A program made the position numbers and the translations under genes. 56,227 bases of DNA from a gamma proteobacterium HTCC5015. GTDB taxonomy: Bacteria; Pseudomonadota; Gammaproteobacteria; HTCC5015. Each line of letters starts with the position of its first letter. Position 1 is the first letter of the stretch. Below the pieces are notes generated by a model that worked only from the letters and a program-made list of their open reading frames with translations, was not told where the DNA came from and made no database searches. The stretch is from contig DS990607.1 in the NCBI GenBank assembly GCA_000155715.1, forward strand, positions 38,516 through 94,742, read 5' to 3'. Shown one piece after another: positions 27,476-36,832 of this stretch.

Positions 27476-28773
27476 AAGTTTTTCTCCGGTGCGACTGGAG
27501 CGCTAGGGCTTGTGAGTGGTACGCCTGTGAGCTGCTCCAGTTGAATAAGGGTTTGATGGAATTGAACGGCGGCATTGAGCGCTGACTGTTCGGCATTCAG
27601 CCGCTGTTGTCTCGCATCGAGTAAGTTGATGTAGGAGAAGCGCCCGAGCAGGTAGCCCTCTTGGTACTGTGATTCAACGCGCTCGAGTTGAGGTAGTACC
27701 TTCTCGTACAGAGCTTCCACTCTATTTTTTGTGCTGTGTAAGTTGTGCCAGATGATGCGAAGTCGCGCTTTGAGAGCGAGAGTCTCCTGACGTTGTTGAA
27801 TGTCGACGACATCGAGTTCGGCGCGGGCAGCACGGATCGCGCCCTGATTGCGGTCGTTTATGGCCAAAGGCATAGACAGCGATACATTGAAGCCGTTGTC
27901 ACTCGTGGCGCGCTGGTGTTTAAGGCCTACCCCCAGCTCAATATTTTGGCGCGATTGCGCCTGTTCTAGCGTGAGCTCTGCTTCGCGAAGGCGGCGCTGA
28001 GTGAGCCAGCGCCGCCACTGTGGCGACTGCTCCAACTGTTGGTCTAGCCACTCAATCGATGGCAATTTGGGCAGTTTAAATAAATCGACAGACACGGCAT
28101 CAAAATCCACTAGGGAACTCCCCCAGTAGGTAGCCAACTGTATTTTTTCGGCCCGCAGCTGGGTTTGCGTTTTCTCAATATCGAGTGCGGCGCGCATGGC
28201 TTCGGCACGGGCTTGGCCCGCCTCGGCCTCACTGATGCGGCCCGCTTCAAAACGCTTCTGTGCTGCTTCGGCAGCGGCCTTTGCCCAGGCGCTGTGCTGT
28301 TGGGCGAATTGGTGCTGCCACTGAGTGCGGGCAACGCGAATAAACTGAGCACTGGCTTGAGCAAGGGCATCGATACGTGCCAATTCGTAACCCACTTGTC
28401 GGTTACGCGTGTGCCAATTGCTGACCTGTCGGCGTTGTTCGCGCTTATCGCCCATTTCAATTACCTGGCTGAGTGCCAGAGTGGTTTCGAGCTGCTCGCC
28501 GCTTTCAAAACTGCCACTGCCGCCGATATTCTCCAGTTCTAGAGAAAGCTCGGGGTTAGGGCGCTTTTGCGCTTGCAGCGCACGTGCTTCATCCGCGCGC
28601 AGATAAAAGGGGTAGCTCTGTAGTGAGGGGCTGTCGCGTAGTACGCGAGCCAGTACTTGAGATAGTGTTAGAAAGCCGTTTTTAGTGCCCGTGTCCGAGT
28701 GACTGGATACGCTAAACAGCATTAAAGCCAGCGCCACTATTAGTGGCCACTGCCTATTAAAGTGAGTGAACAT
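27472..28773 (-). CDS. TolC-family outer-membrane channel, CzcC-like
   Basis: Outer-membrane efflux protein of 433 residues with signal peptide (LIVALALMLFSVSSHS), two helical OEP repeats and coiled-coil regions (LRADEARALQAQKRPNPELS; ARLRIIWHNLHSTKNRVEAL; YINLLDARQQRLNAEQSA). It is the outer channel of the tripartite metal exporter whose adaptor and pump follow on the minus strand. Its start lies 110 bases after the end of a broken CzcI-like gene. Confidence 0.9.
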   Translation of the reverse strand: MFTHFNRQWPLIVALALMLFSVSSHSDTGTKNGFLTLSQVLARVLRDSPSLQSYPFYLRADEARALQAQKRPNPELSLELENIGGSGSFESGEQLETTLALSQVIEMGDKREQRRQVSNWHTRNRQVGYELARIDALAQASAQFIRVARTQWQHQFAQQHSAWAKAAAEAAQKRFEAGRISEAEAGQARAEAMRAALDIEKTQTQLRAEKIQLATYWGSSLVDFDAVSVDLFKLPKLPSIEWLDQQLEQSPQWRRWLTQRRLREAELTLEQAQSRQNIELGVGLKHQRATSDNGFNVSLSMPLAINDRNQGAIRAARAELDVVDIQQRQETLALKARLRIIWHNLHSTKNRVEALYEKVLPQLERVESQYQEGYLLGRFSYINLLDARQQRLNAEQSALNAAVQFHQTLIQLEQLTGVPLTSPSAPVAPEKNL

Positions 28774-28832
28774 AAATCACCTCATGAATGCATGTGCGTG
28801 CCGCTGCCACACATGACAGCGATACAAAACGC

Positions 28833-28862
28833 GTACGTCACCTCAATGTAGAGGTGGCGTAC
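28833..28862. other. Hairpin between czcI-like remnant and czcC-like gene
   Basis: GTACGTCACCTC (28833-28844) pairs with GAGGTGGCGTAC (28851-28862). On the minus strand it is followed by only a weak T tract (GCGTTTTGTA), so it may be an attenuator or an RNA-processing stem that sets different expression of the small protein and the pump. Confidence 0.5.
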
Positions 28863-28883
28863 CACTAAGAAAAAGAGAGGGAT

Positions 28884-29208
28884 TTAAACCTTGGGGGGAG
28901 GTGTCGGTGGAGTTTGGGTATTGTTGGGTTGCCGTGCGCGGTTACCCCAAGAGTGAATAGCCAACAGAGGGGAGCTCTGTGCCACTGTTAAACCGGGTAG
29001 CACAAAGAAGTGCGAATGAGCATGGTTGCAGTGAACATGGGGCTCATGCTCGGACTCGTCGTCGAGAGAGCTACTGAGAATCGTGATTGTCGGTGACTAA
29101 CTCAATGAAATCGCTGGGTGGTAAGAGATTCTCCACACTATCGTGTGCCATGGCCAATGTGTTGGACATAGCGAGTAGCAGAGATAGCGTGAGCCACAAA
29201 GATTTCAT
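28884..29208 (-). pseudogene. CzcI-like His-rich periplasmic metal protein, frameshifted
   Basis: The first frame (from ATG 29208) gives a signal peptide MKSLWLTLSLLLAMSNTLAM then AHDSVENLLPPSDFIELV and stops at TAG 29071-29073. A +1 frame then stays open to TAA at 28884 and encodes SSSLDDESEHEPHVHCNHAH followed by SHFFVLPG and a Pro-rich tail TPPTPPPKV. These two halves together look like the small Asp/His/Cys-rich protein that often heads Czc operons. The whole is 325 bases, one more than a multiple of three, consistent with a single-base insertion. A sequencing error is possible. Confidence 0.6.
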
Positions 29209-29294
29209 GATGGAATCTTATATTGTGGTGGAGGTGGCTGCAATCGCTAATAAAAAACGTAACATTGACCTCGAAGGAGCAGATTCCCAGTCAA

Positions 29295-30212
29295 TTAGCC
29301 TGCGTATAAGTCTTCTATATGGCCACCTGAGCCAAACAGTTTTTCGCGCCATTGATTTTCGAGTTCGCTGGTATCCTGTTGTGAGGGATGAAACCCTTTT
29401 TGCAGGAGTGGCCATAGCGTGGCGGCAATACCTGTGAGAAAACCTCGGGGCTTAAACATAAACCACAGGCCTCTAGCATTTTCGCGCCAGTTCAACAGTT
29501 GTTTGTCGCGAGCCATCAGCACGCCCCAGCCGGTGAGCCAGGCGACCCACACTGTGGAAATGACGAGCATCATGGCGAGCTTGAGCTCATAATCTCGGCC
29601 ACCGACTGAACGCCATACATCAAAGGCAACGCTTTTGTGTTCAAGCTCTTCTAGGGCGTGCCAATACCAAAGGTTAAGCATGTCTGGGTCAGAGGTGGTT
29701 TGAAACTCTCGGTTGGTGAGCCATTGCTCGGCGAGTCCAGCGGTTGTGTGCTCCATAAAGCAGGTACAGGCGAGCTGGAGGCGAGGAGGGAACTTGCCGA
29801 GTGTGGTGAGTGCGATTTTTACCAGCTGCTCGGGCAAATCGGTGTCCATGTCTTGCGCTTTAAAGTGGTCGTTCAAGCGGTCGTGTTCTCGGCTGTGTAG
29901 GGATTCCTGCCCAATAAAGCCCGAGACAGCCGCTTTTAAGCGTTCATCACTGATTTGGTGACGGTAGCGGCGCACCGATTCCACAAAGAACTGCTCTCCG
30001 GGTGGGAATATGCCCGAGAAGCTGGCAAACATCAGGGTGGTGGCTGGGTTGTTATTCAGCGCAAAATAGCGGTCTGCATTTTGAGGTTTGGGAAATGTGA
30101 TGGGACGCGCTGGAATGCCGACTTGAGCCGAAGAGAGTTTCTTTCTCGGCGATGCAGTGCGAGTGCGTTTTTCGGGCTGTGTATTACGCCGCTTTCTAGC
30201 CACAGTATTCAT
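29295..30212 (-). CDS. Predicted metal-dependent hydrolase (PF10118-like)
   Basis: A 305-residue protein matching the predicted metal-dependent hydrolase family: NNPATTLMFASFSGIFPPGE, GFIGQESLHSREHDRLNDHF and YWHALEELEHKSVAFDVW carry the conserved His/Glu ligands, and a hydrophobic segment LAMMLVISTVWVAWLTGWG follows. A basic N-terminal tail (about 1-30) precedes the domain. The start (30212) is chosen for the GGGGG ribosome site 6 bases away. It diverges from a TetR gene, which probably controls it. The substrate is not known. Confidence 0.8.
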   Translation of the reverse strand: MNTVARKRRNTQPEKRTRTASPRKKLSSAQVGIPARPITFPKPQNADRYFALNNNPATTLMFASFSGIFPPGEQFFVESVRRYRHQISDERLKAAVSGFIGQESLHSREHDRLNDHFKAQDMDTDLPEQLVKIALTTLGKFPPRLQLACTCFMEHTTAGLAEQWLTNREFQTTSDPDMLNLWYWHALEELEHKSVAFDVWRSVGGRDYELKLAMMLVISTVWVAWLTGWGVLMARDKQLLNWRENARGLWFMFKPRGFLTGIAATLWPLLQKGFHPSQQDTSELENQWREKLFGSGGHIEDLYAG

Positions 30213-30267
30213 ATTTATCCCCCGTAAATTGTCTTGACCTGACGGCCTTCTCTCCACAATAATCTGA

Positions 30268-30289
30268 CGAATTGTTCGGATTCAATTCG
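30268..30289. promoter_or_regulatory. Candidate TetR operator between divergent genes
   Basis: CGAATTG (30268-30274) and CAATTCG (30283-30289) are perfect inverted half sites with an 8-base spacer. They lie 7 bases before the TetR gene and in the control region of the divergent hydrolase gene. Confidence 0.55.
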
Positions 30290-30296
30290 GGTTTCT

Positions 30297-30917
30297 ATGC
30301 CACGCAAACCAAAGCAAGCGCGCTCTAAAGCGACCGTCGAAGCCATTGTCGAGGCGGGGTTTATCTGCGTAGCAGAAAACGGCCTAGCGGGGACGACCAC
30401 GCGGCATATTGCCGAAAAAGCGGGGATTAGCGTGGGTTCGCTGTACGAATACTTTAAAGATAAACAGCAGGTCTACGAGGCCATGACGCGGCACTTTATC
30501 GACAAAACCGTGCAGACCCTAGAGCCGATGATTCCCCAGCTAGTGGAGCTGGATATTGCCGATGCCATCGAAAGAATTTTTAGCGAGTTCAAAGAGATTC
30601 TCTCTGCCAATGATGATCGCTATTTGCGAGTGGCTCACCAAGCATTGATGTTTGACGCCCAGCTCTACCTCGATCCCTTGAGTAAATCCCTGTCCGACTT
30701 GATCATGCAGTATTTAATGCACCACCCCGAATTGCTGCGCGTGAGAAACATCAAAGTAATGAGTTATATCCTGATCAACGGCAGCATCTTCACGGTATTG
30801 CGCCACATGCGCGACCCCAATCCACCGATTACCTTTGAGCAGCTCGCCCGCGGCCTCGCCGACATGATCGACCACTACGTGGCCTACGAGCTGAGCGTGG
30901 TTGATCAGAGCGAGTGA
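30297..30917 (+). CDS. TetR/AcrR-family transcriptional regulator
   Basis: A 206-residue repressor-type protein. The N-terminal helix-turn-helix is clear: ATVEAIVEAGFICVAENGLA then TTRHIAEKAGISVGSLYEYF (about residues 8-50). The C-terminal ligand-binding half is helical, with no ligand identifiable. It diverges from the metal-dependent hydrolase gene and has a palindrome just upstream, so autoregulation plus control of that gene is likely. Confidence 0.9.
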   Translation: MPRKPKQARSKATVEAIVEAGFICVAENGLAGTTTRHIAEKAGISVGSLYEYFKDKQQVYEAMTRHFIDKTVQTLEPMIPQLVELDIADAIERIFSEFKEILSANDDRYLRVAHQALMFDAQLYLDPLSKSLSDLIMQYLMHHPELLRVRNIKVMSYILINGSIFTVLRHMRDPNPPITFEQLARGLADMIDHYVAYELSVVDQSE

Positions 30918-31087
30918 GCGTTACCGCTGATTCTGTTGGCGTTACAGCATAGATGTGTCTTTTACTCAGCCTCAACGAGTTGGGCAAGAATAATTTATAG
31001 CATCCCCATTCTTCGGTAGAATGGCGCCCCTTTCGATTGATACAGGCTTTCCGCGTTTTATGCGGCAAGCAACAGGAATAGTGCAAT

Positions 31088-32686
31088 ATGGCTGACGCCC
31101 ATTTAGTGAATCAGGTGAATAAGCGCCGCACCTTTGCGATTATCTCGCACCCGGATGCGGGTAAGACAACGGTGACGGAAAAGCTGCTGTTGTACGGGGG
31201 TGCGATTCAAACGGCTGGAGCGGTGAAAGGGCGAAACTCCGACAAGCACGCTACTTCGGATTGGATGGCCATGGAGCAGGAGCGGGGCATTTCGGTGACG
31301 TCCTCGGTCATGCAGTTTCCCTATAAAGAGCGCATCGTCAATCTGTTGGATACGCCGGGACACGCTGACTTTTCCGAGGATACGTATCGCGTTCTCACCG
31401 CTGTGGATTCGGCGCTGATGGTGATTGACTGCGCCAAGGGCGTGGAGGAGCGCACGATTAAATTGATGGAAGTGTGCCGATTGCGCGACACGCCCATATT
31501 CACTTTTATCAACAAGCTCGACCGCGAGGGGCGCGACCCCATTGAGCTATTGGATGAGGTCGAGGAGATTCTCAAAATCCGTTGCGCGCCTGTCACTTGG
31601 CCGATTGGCATGGGCAAGGGGTTTAAGGGCGTTTACCACCTAGGTCGCGACACGATTCATCTTTACGACCCCAAAAAAGATGGAAAAAAGAGCACGGGCG
31701 AAGTGATTCAAGGGCTGGATAGCCCGCGGTTGGATGAAGTGCTAGGGCCGCTTGCTCAAGAGTTTCGCGATGAAATCGAGCTCGTACAGGGCGCCAGCCA
31801 CGCCTTCGACAAAGCGGCGTATTTAAGAGGCGAGCTGAGCCCCGTGTTCTTTGGCTCAGCGGTCAATAACTTTGGCATCGAAGAGTTGCTGGACGATTTT
31901 GTCGAGCACGCGCCCGAGCCCCAGCCACGGGCGTCAAATGCGCGCGTTGTATCGCCCGACGAGCCCACATTCAGTGGTTTTGTTTTTAAAATTCAAGCCA
32001 ACATGGACCCTAAACACCGCGACCGCATGGCCTTTATGCGCATTTGCTCGGGTCAGTATGAAAAGGGCATGCGCGTGCGCCATGTATCGACGGGCAAAGA
32101 TGTGAAGTTGGGCGAGGCTCTGACTTTTATGGCGTCGGATCGCGGTGCGGCCACAGGCGCAGTCGCTGGGGATATTATCGGTATTCACAACCACGGCTCG
32201 ATCCGTATTGGCGATACCTTTACCGAGAAAGAGGCGTTGCAGTTTACGGGGATCCCCAATTTTGCTCCCGAGCTGTTCCGCCGCGCGCAGTTAAAAGATC
32301 CGCTCAAGAGCAAGCAGCTGTTAAAAGGTTTGATGCAATTGTGTGAAGAGGGCGCGACGCAGCTATATCGCCCGCTCACTAATAACGATTTGATTCTCGG
32401 CGCAGTGGGTGTGTTGCAGTTTGATGTGGTGGCGCAGCGTTTGAAAGATGAGTACAAGGTGGACTGCCAGTTTGAGGCGGTAGCGGTCAATACGGCGCGC
32501 TGGATTACCTGTGATGATGAGAAAAAGTTTAAGGAATTCAAAGATAAAAACCAGGCCAATCTCGCCATCGATCACGGTGAGGAACTGGTGTACATCGCTT
32601 CGACGCGAGTCAATTTACAAATGACGCAAGAGCGTTTTCCCGATATTGAGTTTCACGCGACGCGCGAGCACGGGATTTCTTTGTAA
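31088..32686 (+). CDS. prfC: Peptide chain release factor 3
   Basis: RF3 is a translational GTPase that recycles RF1/RF2 from the ribosome. The 532 residues show G1 [12 protein letters not shown], the switch [26 protein letters not shown] as the G4 motif, and the family ending [19 protein letters not shown] precedes the ATG. It is a single gene; a strong terminator shared with the convergent PpiC-type gene follows. Confidence 0.97.
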   Translation: MADAHLVNQVNKRRTFAIISHPDAGKTTVTEKLLLYGGAIQTAGAVKGRNSDKHATSDWMAMEQERGISVTSSVMQFPYKERIVNLLDTPGHADFSEDTYRVLTAVDSALMVIDCAKGVEERTIKLMEVCRLRDTPIFTFINKLDREGRDPIELLDEVEEILKIRCAPVTWPIGMGKGFKGVYHLGRDTIHLYDPKKDGKKSTGEVIQGLDSPRLDEVLGPLAQEFRDEIELVQGASHAFDKAAYLRGELSPVFFGSAVNNFGIEELLDDFVEHAPEPQPRASNARVVSPDEPTFSGFVFKIQANMDPKHRDRMAFMRICSGQYEKGMRVRHVSTGKDVKLGEALTFMASDRGAATGAVAGDIIGIHNHGSIRIGDTFTEKEALQFTGIPNFAPELFRRAQLKDPLKSKQLLKGLMQLCEEGATQLYRPLTNNDLILGAVGVLQFDVVAQRLKDEYKVDCQFEAVAVNTARWITCDDEKKFKEFKDKNQANLAIDHGEELVYIASTRVNLQMTQERFPDIEFHATREHGISL

Positions 32687-32760
32687 TAGCTCCAGATGAG
32701 GCCAAGAATGGGCCGACTGTTCGCCGTGGGGCGCAGTGGCCAATTTCATGTGTTGGGTGC

Positions 32761-32797
32761 AAAAAAAAGCCGGCGTAAGTAAAGCCGGCTTTTTTTG
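32761..32797. terminator. Bidirectional terminator after prfC
   Basis: AAAAAAAAGCCGGC and GCCGGCTTTTTTT flank a 9-base loop. It serves prfC and the convergent foldase gene. Confidence 0.88.
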
Positions 32798-32812
32798 AAA
32801 GCGCGCGAGTGT

Positions 32813-33721
32813 TTACTCGGCGTCTGAGGGAGCAGCTTCTTCGGTGGGCTCTGCTTCTTCTGAAGAGGCCTCGCTGTCAGAGTCTTGTCCCACAATAACC
32901 ACGTTCGCTTTATTGCGCAGGTTTTCCATATAGCTTTGCATGCGTTTTTGCATAACCACTTTTTCTAGTTGGCTTTTTACCATGTCGAAAGCGGGCGCTT
33001 CGGGCGCCTGTGATTCGCGGCTTTCGCTGCGAAGGATGACATGCCAGCCGAACTGTGTTTCTACAGGGGCTGCTGTGTAGCTGCCGTCTTCTAGCTGTTC
33101 GAGCGCTGTGGCGAACGCTTCAACATAGGTGTCGGCTGTGGCCCAACCGAGCGAACCGCCGCTAGAGGCCGATGGGCCGACAGAGTTTTCTTCTGCGAGA
33201 GTGGCAAAATCGGCGCCGTCATCAAGTTGTTTGATAAGCGCTTTGGCTTCTTCTTCGCTCTCTACCAAGATGTGGCTAGCGTTGAATTCAGAGCCACCGC
33301 CTGAGGCCTCTTCCATCATTTTTACTTGCTCGTCGTATTCGGCGCGCAGGTCTTCATCGCTGACGTCGCCACTGATTTTTTCGCGAACCAGCGGGTTGGC
33401 GAGCGTATTGGTAGCGGCGCGAGTCATGGCAGCACGCACTTCTGGCTTGTCTGCAAAGCCTTGCTCAACCGCTGCTTGACGCAAAATTTCGAGGTTAATT
33501 AACTCTTCAACGGGGTCGGCCGCAGGTTGATTCATGCCCGCGCGGTAGTCGACATACTCGTCGATTTGAGGCTGGGTGATGTCGACACCGTTGACGCTGG
33601 CAACAACTTCGCCTTTAACGGGAAACAGGCCGGGCTGTTGTGCCTGTTGGCCGTTGTCTTTGCAGGCAGTGAGAGAAAGAGCGCCGATTACGGCGGTAGC
33701 TAGCAGAGTTTTTTTCAACAT
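32813..33721 (-). CDS. Lipoprotein peptidyl-prolyl isomerase, PpiC/SurA type
   Basis: A parvulin-domain foldase, 302 residues, anchored as a lipoprotein: signal LLATAVIGALSLTAC has its lipobox Cys near residue 20. The N-terminal helical part (ITQPQIDEYVDYRA) is SurA/PrsA-like, followed by the parvulin core ASHILVESEEEAKALIKQLD, FATLAEENSVGPSASSGGSL, FGWHVILRSE. The last 25 residues are highly acidic (EASSEEAEPTEEAAPSDAE). The start at 33721 follows GGAA; an ATG 12 bases upstream is the alternative. It likely assists folding of exported proteins. Confidence 0.88.
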   Translation of the reverse strand: MLKKTLLATAVIGALSLTACKDNGQQAQQPGLFPVKGEVVASVNGVDITQPQIDEYVDYRAGMNQPAADPVEELINLEILRQAAVEQGFADKPEVRAAMTRAATNTLANPLVREKISGDVSDEDLRAEYDEQVKMMEEASGGGSEFNASHILVESEEEAKALIKQLDDGADFATLAEENSVGPSASSGGSLGWATADTYVEAFATALEQLEDGSYTAAPVETQFGWHVILRSESRESQAPEAPAFDMVKSQLEKVVMQKRMQSYMENLRNKANVVIVGQDSDSEASSEEAEPTEEAAPSDAE

Positions 33722-33751
33722 ATTCAATTCCATGGGTTGGTGTTAGCAGAT

Positions 33752-34027
33752 CTATAAATTGGAAAATTGCTCAGCAGTGTACGCTTTTATACTGAGCGCG
33801 TGAATATCGGTCTCCATCAGAGAGCCGACGGCGGCAAAGACTTTGCGGTGGCGCTGCAAGGGCAATAGGCCGTCAAAGGCTTCGCTGACCACGAGTACGT
33901 TGAAGTGGCCGCGGCCATCGCGCGCGCCCGCGTGCCCCGCATGGGCGGCACTGTCGTCTTCTATTTCCAGATGAGAGGGCTGTAGCGCCTCTTCTAGGGC
34001 TTGTCGGATTTTGGCAACGCGATCCAT
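33752..34027 (-). CDS. BolA-family protein
   Basis: A 91-residue BolA/IbaG-type protein: IRQALEEALQPSHLEIEDDS, then the FNVLVVSEAFDGLLPLQRHR region with the conserved family His/Arg, and IHALSIKAYTAEQF. BolA proteins pair with monothiol glutaredoxins in iron-sulfur handling and stress response. It lies between the foldase and the YciI-like gene on the same strand. Which BolA subgroup it belongs to cannot be told here. Confidence 0.9.
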   Translation of the reverse strand: MDRVAKIRQALEEALQPSHLEIEDDSAAHAGHAGARDGRGHFNVLVVSEAFDGLLPLQRHRKVFAAVGSLMETDIHALSIKAYTAEQFSNL

Positions 34028-34036
34028 TGTGTGGCC

Positions 34037-34333
34037 TTAGTAAACTTGTTTGAAGGGTTTGACGGTAACGCTTTTGTAGACTCCAGCCTCGCTGTAGGGG
34101 TCGTCGTCGGCCCAGCTTTGCGCCTCTTCCAGCGAGGAGAACTCCGCCACCACGAGGCTGCCGCTAAAGCCCGCTTCGCCGGGATCGTTGCTATCAATGG
34201 CGGGGTGGGGACCCGCGAGCACTAGGCGGCCTTCCTCGCGCAGTGCCTCTAGGCGGGCGAGGTGGGCAGGGCGGGCCTGTTTTCTAAGGGGCAGGCTGTT
34301 GTCTACATCTTCGCTGATAACGGCGTATAGCAT
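34037..34333 (-). CDS. yciI: YciI-like protein
   Basis: A 98-residue protein of the YciI family (ferredoxin-like fold): [62 protein letters not shown]. The conserved His and Asp typical of YciI are present (RPAH, GPHP, DDP). The start (34333) is preferred over an ATG 24 bases upstream. E. coli YciI neighbours membrane protein YciB/YciA genes, and here a multi-pass protein gene also lies 7 bases upstream. The enzymatic role is unknown. Confidence 0.85.
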   Translation of the reverse strand: MLYAVISEDVDNSLPLRKQARPAHLARLEALREEGRLVLAGPHPAIDSNDPGEAGFSGSLVVAEFSSLEEAQSWADDDPYSEAGVYKSVTVKPFKQVY

Positions 34334-34340
34334 GGATTTC

Positions 34341-35081
34341 TCACTGGTTGACGACATCTTCGAGCTCTAGGCCCGTCAATGCTTTGATTTGTTTAAACAA
34401 GTAGAACAAAGTTCCCACCATAATCACCATGCAGGGTAATACGATGACGGGATAGCTGAGTAAATTCATCGTGCCGAGTTCGTCATTAAAGGCGGCACTG
34501 CCTGCGGGGCTGACAACAATCCACTTGGCGAGCAAATAATTTAATGTCGATGAAAGAAAGAAAGACGCAGCGAGCCACAGTGTGGCCACAGTGAGGGTTC
34601 GCTCAAACTGAGCTTGGGTGTTGCGCTTTTCTAGTTCGCTTTCGATCAGTGGCACATTGAGCACCATGTCGTTGTAGAGGAAAGTGCGTACCAGCGGAAA
34701 GGGCGTTTTCAAAGAGATGAGTGTGGCTAGGCCGATGACTAAAGGAATCGTGGCCTCTTTAATCGCGATGTACTCTGGCGGCAGTTGGAGAAGACCGATG
34801 CCACCAGTGAGCAGAATGCTGATAAACCCTAGGACGGGGACAAAGCCAAATTTCTTCTCGCGATAAAATTGGTAGAGGCTGTAAGCCAAGGGAAGCGCCA
34901 GTGCCGCGATCAAAGCCAGCACGGGGCCGAGCTGCTCGTCACCACTGAGTTTTTTTAGAATAAGGGTGGGTGCGATAATGCACACCGCCAGTTCTACCAT
35001 CATATGGTTAAAACTATTGGGTTTTTTGGCGTTATGATGGGCGGCCTGATTTTGAGGCTCGCCGTGGGGCGATTGTGGCAT
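34341..35081 (-). CDS. VC0807-type multi-pass membrane protein
   Basis: A 246-residue inner-membrane protein with about six hydrophobic segments ([103 protein letters not shown]). Charged loops include [19 protein letters not shown]. The pattern resembles the conserved VC0807 family of unknown function, sometimes named as a transporter. The start at 35081 is chosen because an earlier one overlaps the divergent yciO start. It probably forms a transcription unit with yciI-like, bolA-like and the foldase. Confidence 0.7.
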   Translation of the reverse strand: MPQSPHGEPQNQAAHHNAKKPNSFNHMMVELAVCIIAPTLILKKLSGDEQLGPVLALIAALALPLAYSLYQFYREKKFGFVPVLGFISILLTGGIGLLQLPPEYIAIKEATIPLVIGLATLISLKTPFPLVRTFLYNDMVLNVPLIESELEKRNTQAQFERTLTVATLWLAASFFLSSTLNYLLAKWIVVSPAGSAAFNDELGTMNLLSYPVIVLPCMVIMVGTLFYLFKQIKALTGLELEDVVNQ

Positions 35082-35124
35082 TTTCACTCGGCAGAAAATT
35101 AAAAAGAGGTCTATTGTAGAGTTC

Positions 35125-35745
35125 ATGAGTGCGTTTTTCGAGATACATCCAGACAACCCGCAGGGGCGGTTAGTTCAACAGGTCGCGGAGATTATTCGCG
35201 GCGGCGGCATTGTGGTCTATCCGACGGACTCAAGTTACGCCATTGGCTGCCATCTCGACGACAAGCGGGCGCTCGAGCGTATTCAGCGCATTCGCCAAGT
35301 GGATAAGCATCACAATTTCACATTGATGTGTCGCGATTTGAGCGAGCTGGGCAACTACGCGAAGGTGGGCAATCAGGCCTTTCGCCTGCTCAAGTCACAT
35401 ACACCGGGGCCTTATACCTTTATCTTTTCCGCCACATCTCAGGTGCCTCGCCGCCTGGCACACCCCAAGAAAAAAACCATTGGCCTGCGTGTGCCCGATT
35501 GTAATATCACTCTGGCGATTCTCGAAGCGCTGGGCGAGCCCATGCTGAGCACGACGCTGATTTTGCCCAATGTGGAGTGGCCAGAGCTGGTTGATGTGAA
35601 TTTTTTACGCGACCAGTTGGAGAATGCGGTGGATGCGATTATTGAGGGAGGGCAAATACCTGCTGAGCCGACGACCGTGGTGGATTTAACTCGAGATGTC
35701 CCCGAAGTGACGCGCTATGGCCGCGGTGCAGCAGACTGGGAGTAG
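35125..35745 (+). CDS. yciO: YciO-type Sua5/YrdC-family protein
   Basis: A 206-residue protein of the Sua5/YrdC/YciO fold that in its family makes or binds threonylcarbamoyl-AMP. Segments GIVVYPTDSSYAIGCHLDDK, the KHHNFTLMCRDLSELGNYA region and KKTIGLRVPDCNI are YciO-like, while LSTTLILP replaces the classic YrdC wording. The gene diverges from the membrane-protein gene and precedes scpA and scpB in the order known from pseudomonads. The cellular role of YciO is less certain than that of TsaC. Confidence 0.88.
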   Translation: MSAFFEIHPDNPQGRLVQQVAEIIRGGGIVVYPTDSSYAIGCHLDDKRALERIQRIRQVDKHHNFTLMCRDLSELGNYAKVGNQAFRLLKSHTPGPYTFIFSATSQVPRRLAHPKKKTIGLRVPDCNITLAILEALGEPMLSTTLILPNVEWPELVDVNFLRDQLENAVDAIIEGGQIPAEPTTVVDLTRDVPEVTRYGRGAADWE

Positions 35746-35836
35746 GCTCTGGTTTTGCCTCCGATGAGTGGTAAACTGCCCTCTTTTGACGCGGTTCTCC
35801 CAGCCGCAGCGACGATTCACAGAAAGAGACAGCGCC

Positions 35837-36808
35837 TTGGAATCTCAAGATCCAAATCAACCCACCCACCCCGAAGATTCGGCTCAAACCGCCGAGCAGG
35901 GGAGCGTTAGTCAATTGGTGAGCGCCGTGAGCCCTTTGCCCAGTGCGCCGCCCGAGTCGCGTTTGGCCTCTTATCAGCAGGGAGGCCAGCAATCGGAGAT
36001 ACCCATAGCCTTGGTGCAAGACGAGCCCATGTCGGTTCTGCCCAAGGATCTCTATATTCCGCCCGAGGCGCTAATGGTGATTCTGGAGGCTTTTGAAGGG
36101 CCTCTGGATTTGCTGTTGTACCTGATTCGTCGCCAAAACCTCGATGTGCTGGACATCCCCATCGCCGACATCACACGCCAGTACATGGACTACATCGCCC
36201 TGATGCAGGTTCTCGATCTGGAAGTTGCAGCGGAGTATTTGGTGATGGCGGCTATGTTGGCCGAGATTAAGTCTCGCATGTTGTTGCCGCGCCCGGTTGA
36301 AGAGGACGACGAGGAAGATCCTCGCGCTGAATTGGTGCGCCGTTTGCAACAGTACGAGCGCTACAAGAAGGCTGCTGAGGATGTGGATGAGTTGCCCCGC
36401 ATGGAGCGCGATGTGTTCGCCGTGAGTGCTCAGCCACCGAAAATTGAGCGGCGGCAGCCCCATCCCGATGTGGATTTGCGCGAGCTGTTAATCGCCTTTC
36501 AAGAGGTTTTACAGCGCGCCGATATGTTTACCGAGCACAGCATTCGCCGCGAGCCTCTATCGGTGCGAGAGCGTATGACGATTGTGCTGTCGCGCTTGAG
36601 TGAAGAAAAATTTACCGATTTCCACACGCTATTTACCTACGACGAGGGGCGTATGGGTGTGGTGGTGACCTTTCTCGCGGTTCTTGAGCTGGTGAAAGAG
36701 TCCGTGATCGATTTTGTGCAATCCGAGCCCTTCGCCCCGATTTATCTCAAGCCAGCGGGCTCTTCCATGGATATGCCTGCCGCCGCTGAGGGTTCTGAGT
36801 TTGATTAA
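35837..36808 (+). CDS. scpA: Segregation and condensation protein A
   Basis: ScpA is the kleisin subunit of the Smc-ScpAB condensin. The family core begins at VILEAFEGPLDLLLYLIRRQ and contains ITRQYMDYIALMQVLDLEVA and LEIKSRML-type helices; the C-terminal winged helix has FHTLFTYDEGRMGVVVTFLA. The start is ambiguous: TTG at 35837 (AAGAGA upstream, 323 residues) is used here; an internal ATG at 36029 would leave a family-length protein, and the extra N-terminal ~60 residues are low-complexity. scpB follows 24 bases later. Confidence 0.9.
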   Translation: MESQDPNQPTHPEDSAQTAEQGSVSQLVSAVSPLPSAPPESRLASYQQGGQQSEIPIALVQDEPMSVLPKDLYIPPEALMVILEAFEGPLDLLLYLIRRQNLDVLDIPIADITRQYMDYIALMQVLDLEVAAEYLVMAAMLAEIKSRMLLPRPVEEDDEEDPRAELVRRLQQYERYKKAAEDVDELPRMERDVFAVSAQPPKIERRQPHPDVDLRELLIAFQEVLQRADMFTEHSIRREPLSVRERMTIVLSRLSEEKFTDFHTLFTYDEGRMGVVVTFLAVLELVKESVIDFVQSEPFAPIYLKPAGSSMDMPAAAEGSEFD

Positions 36809-36832
36809 GTGTTTATTGATTGAGGTTGTTTG

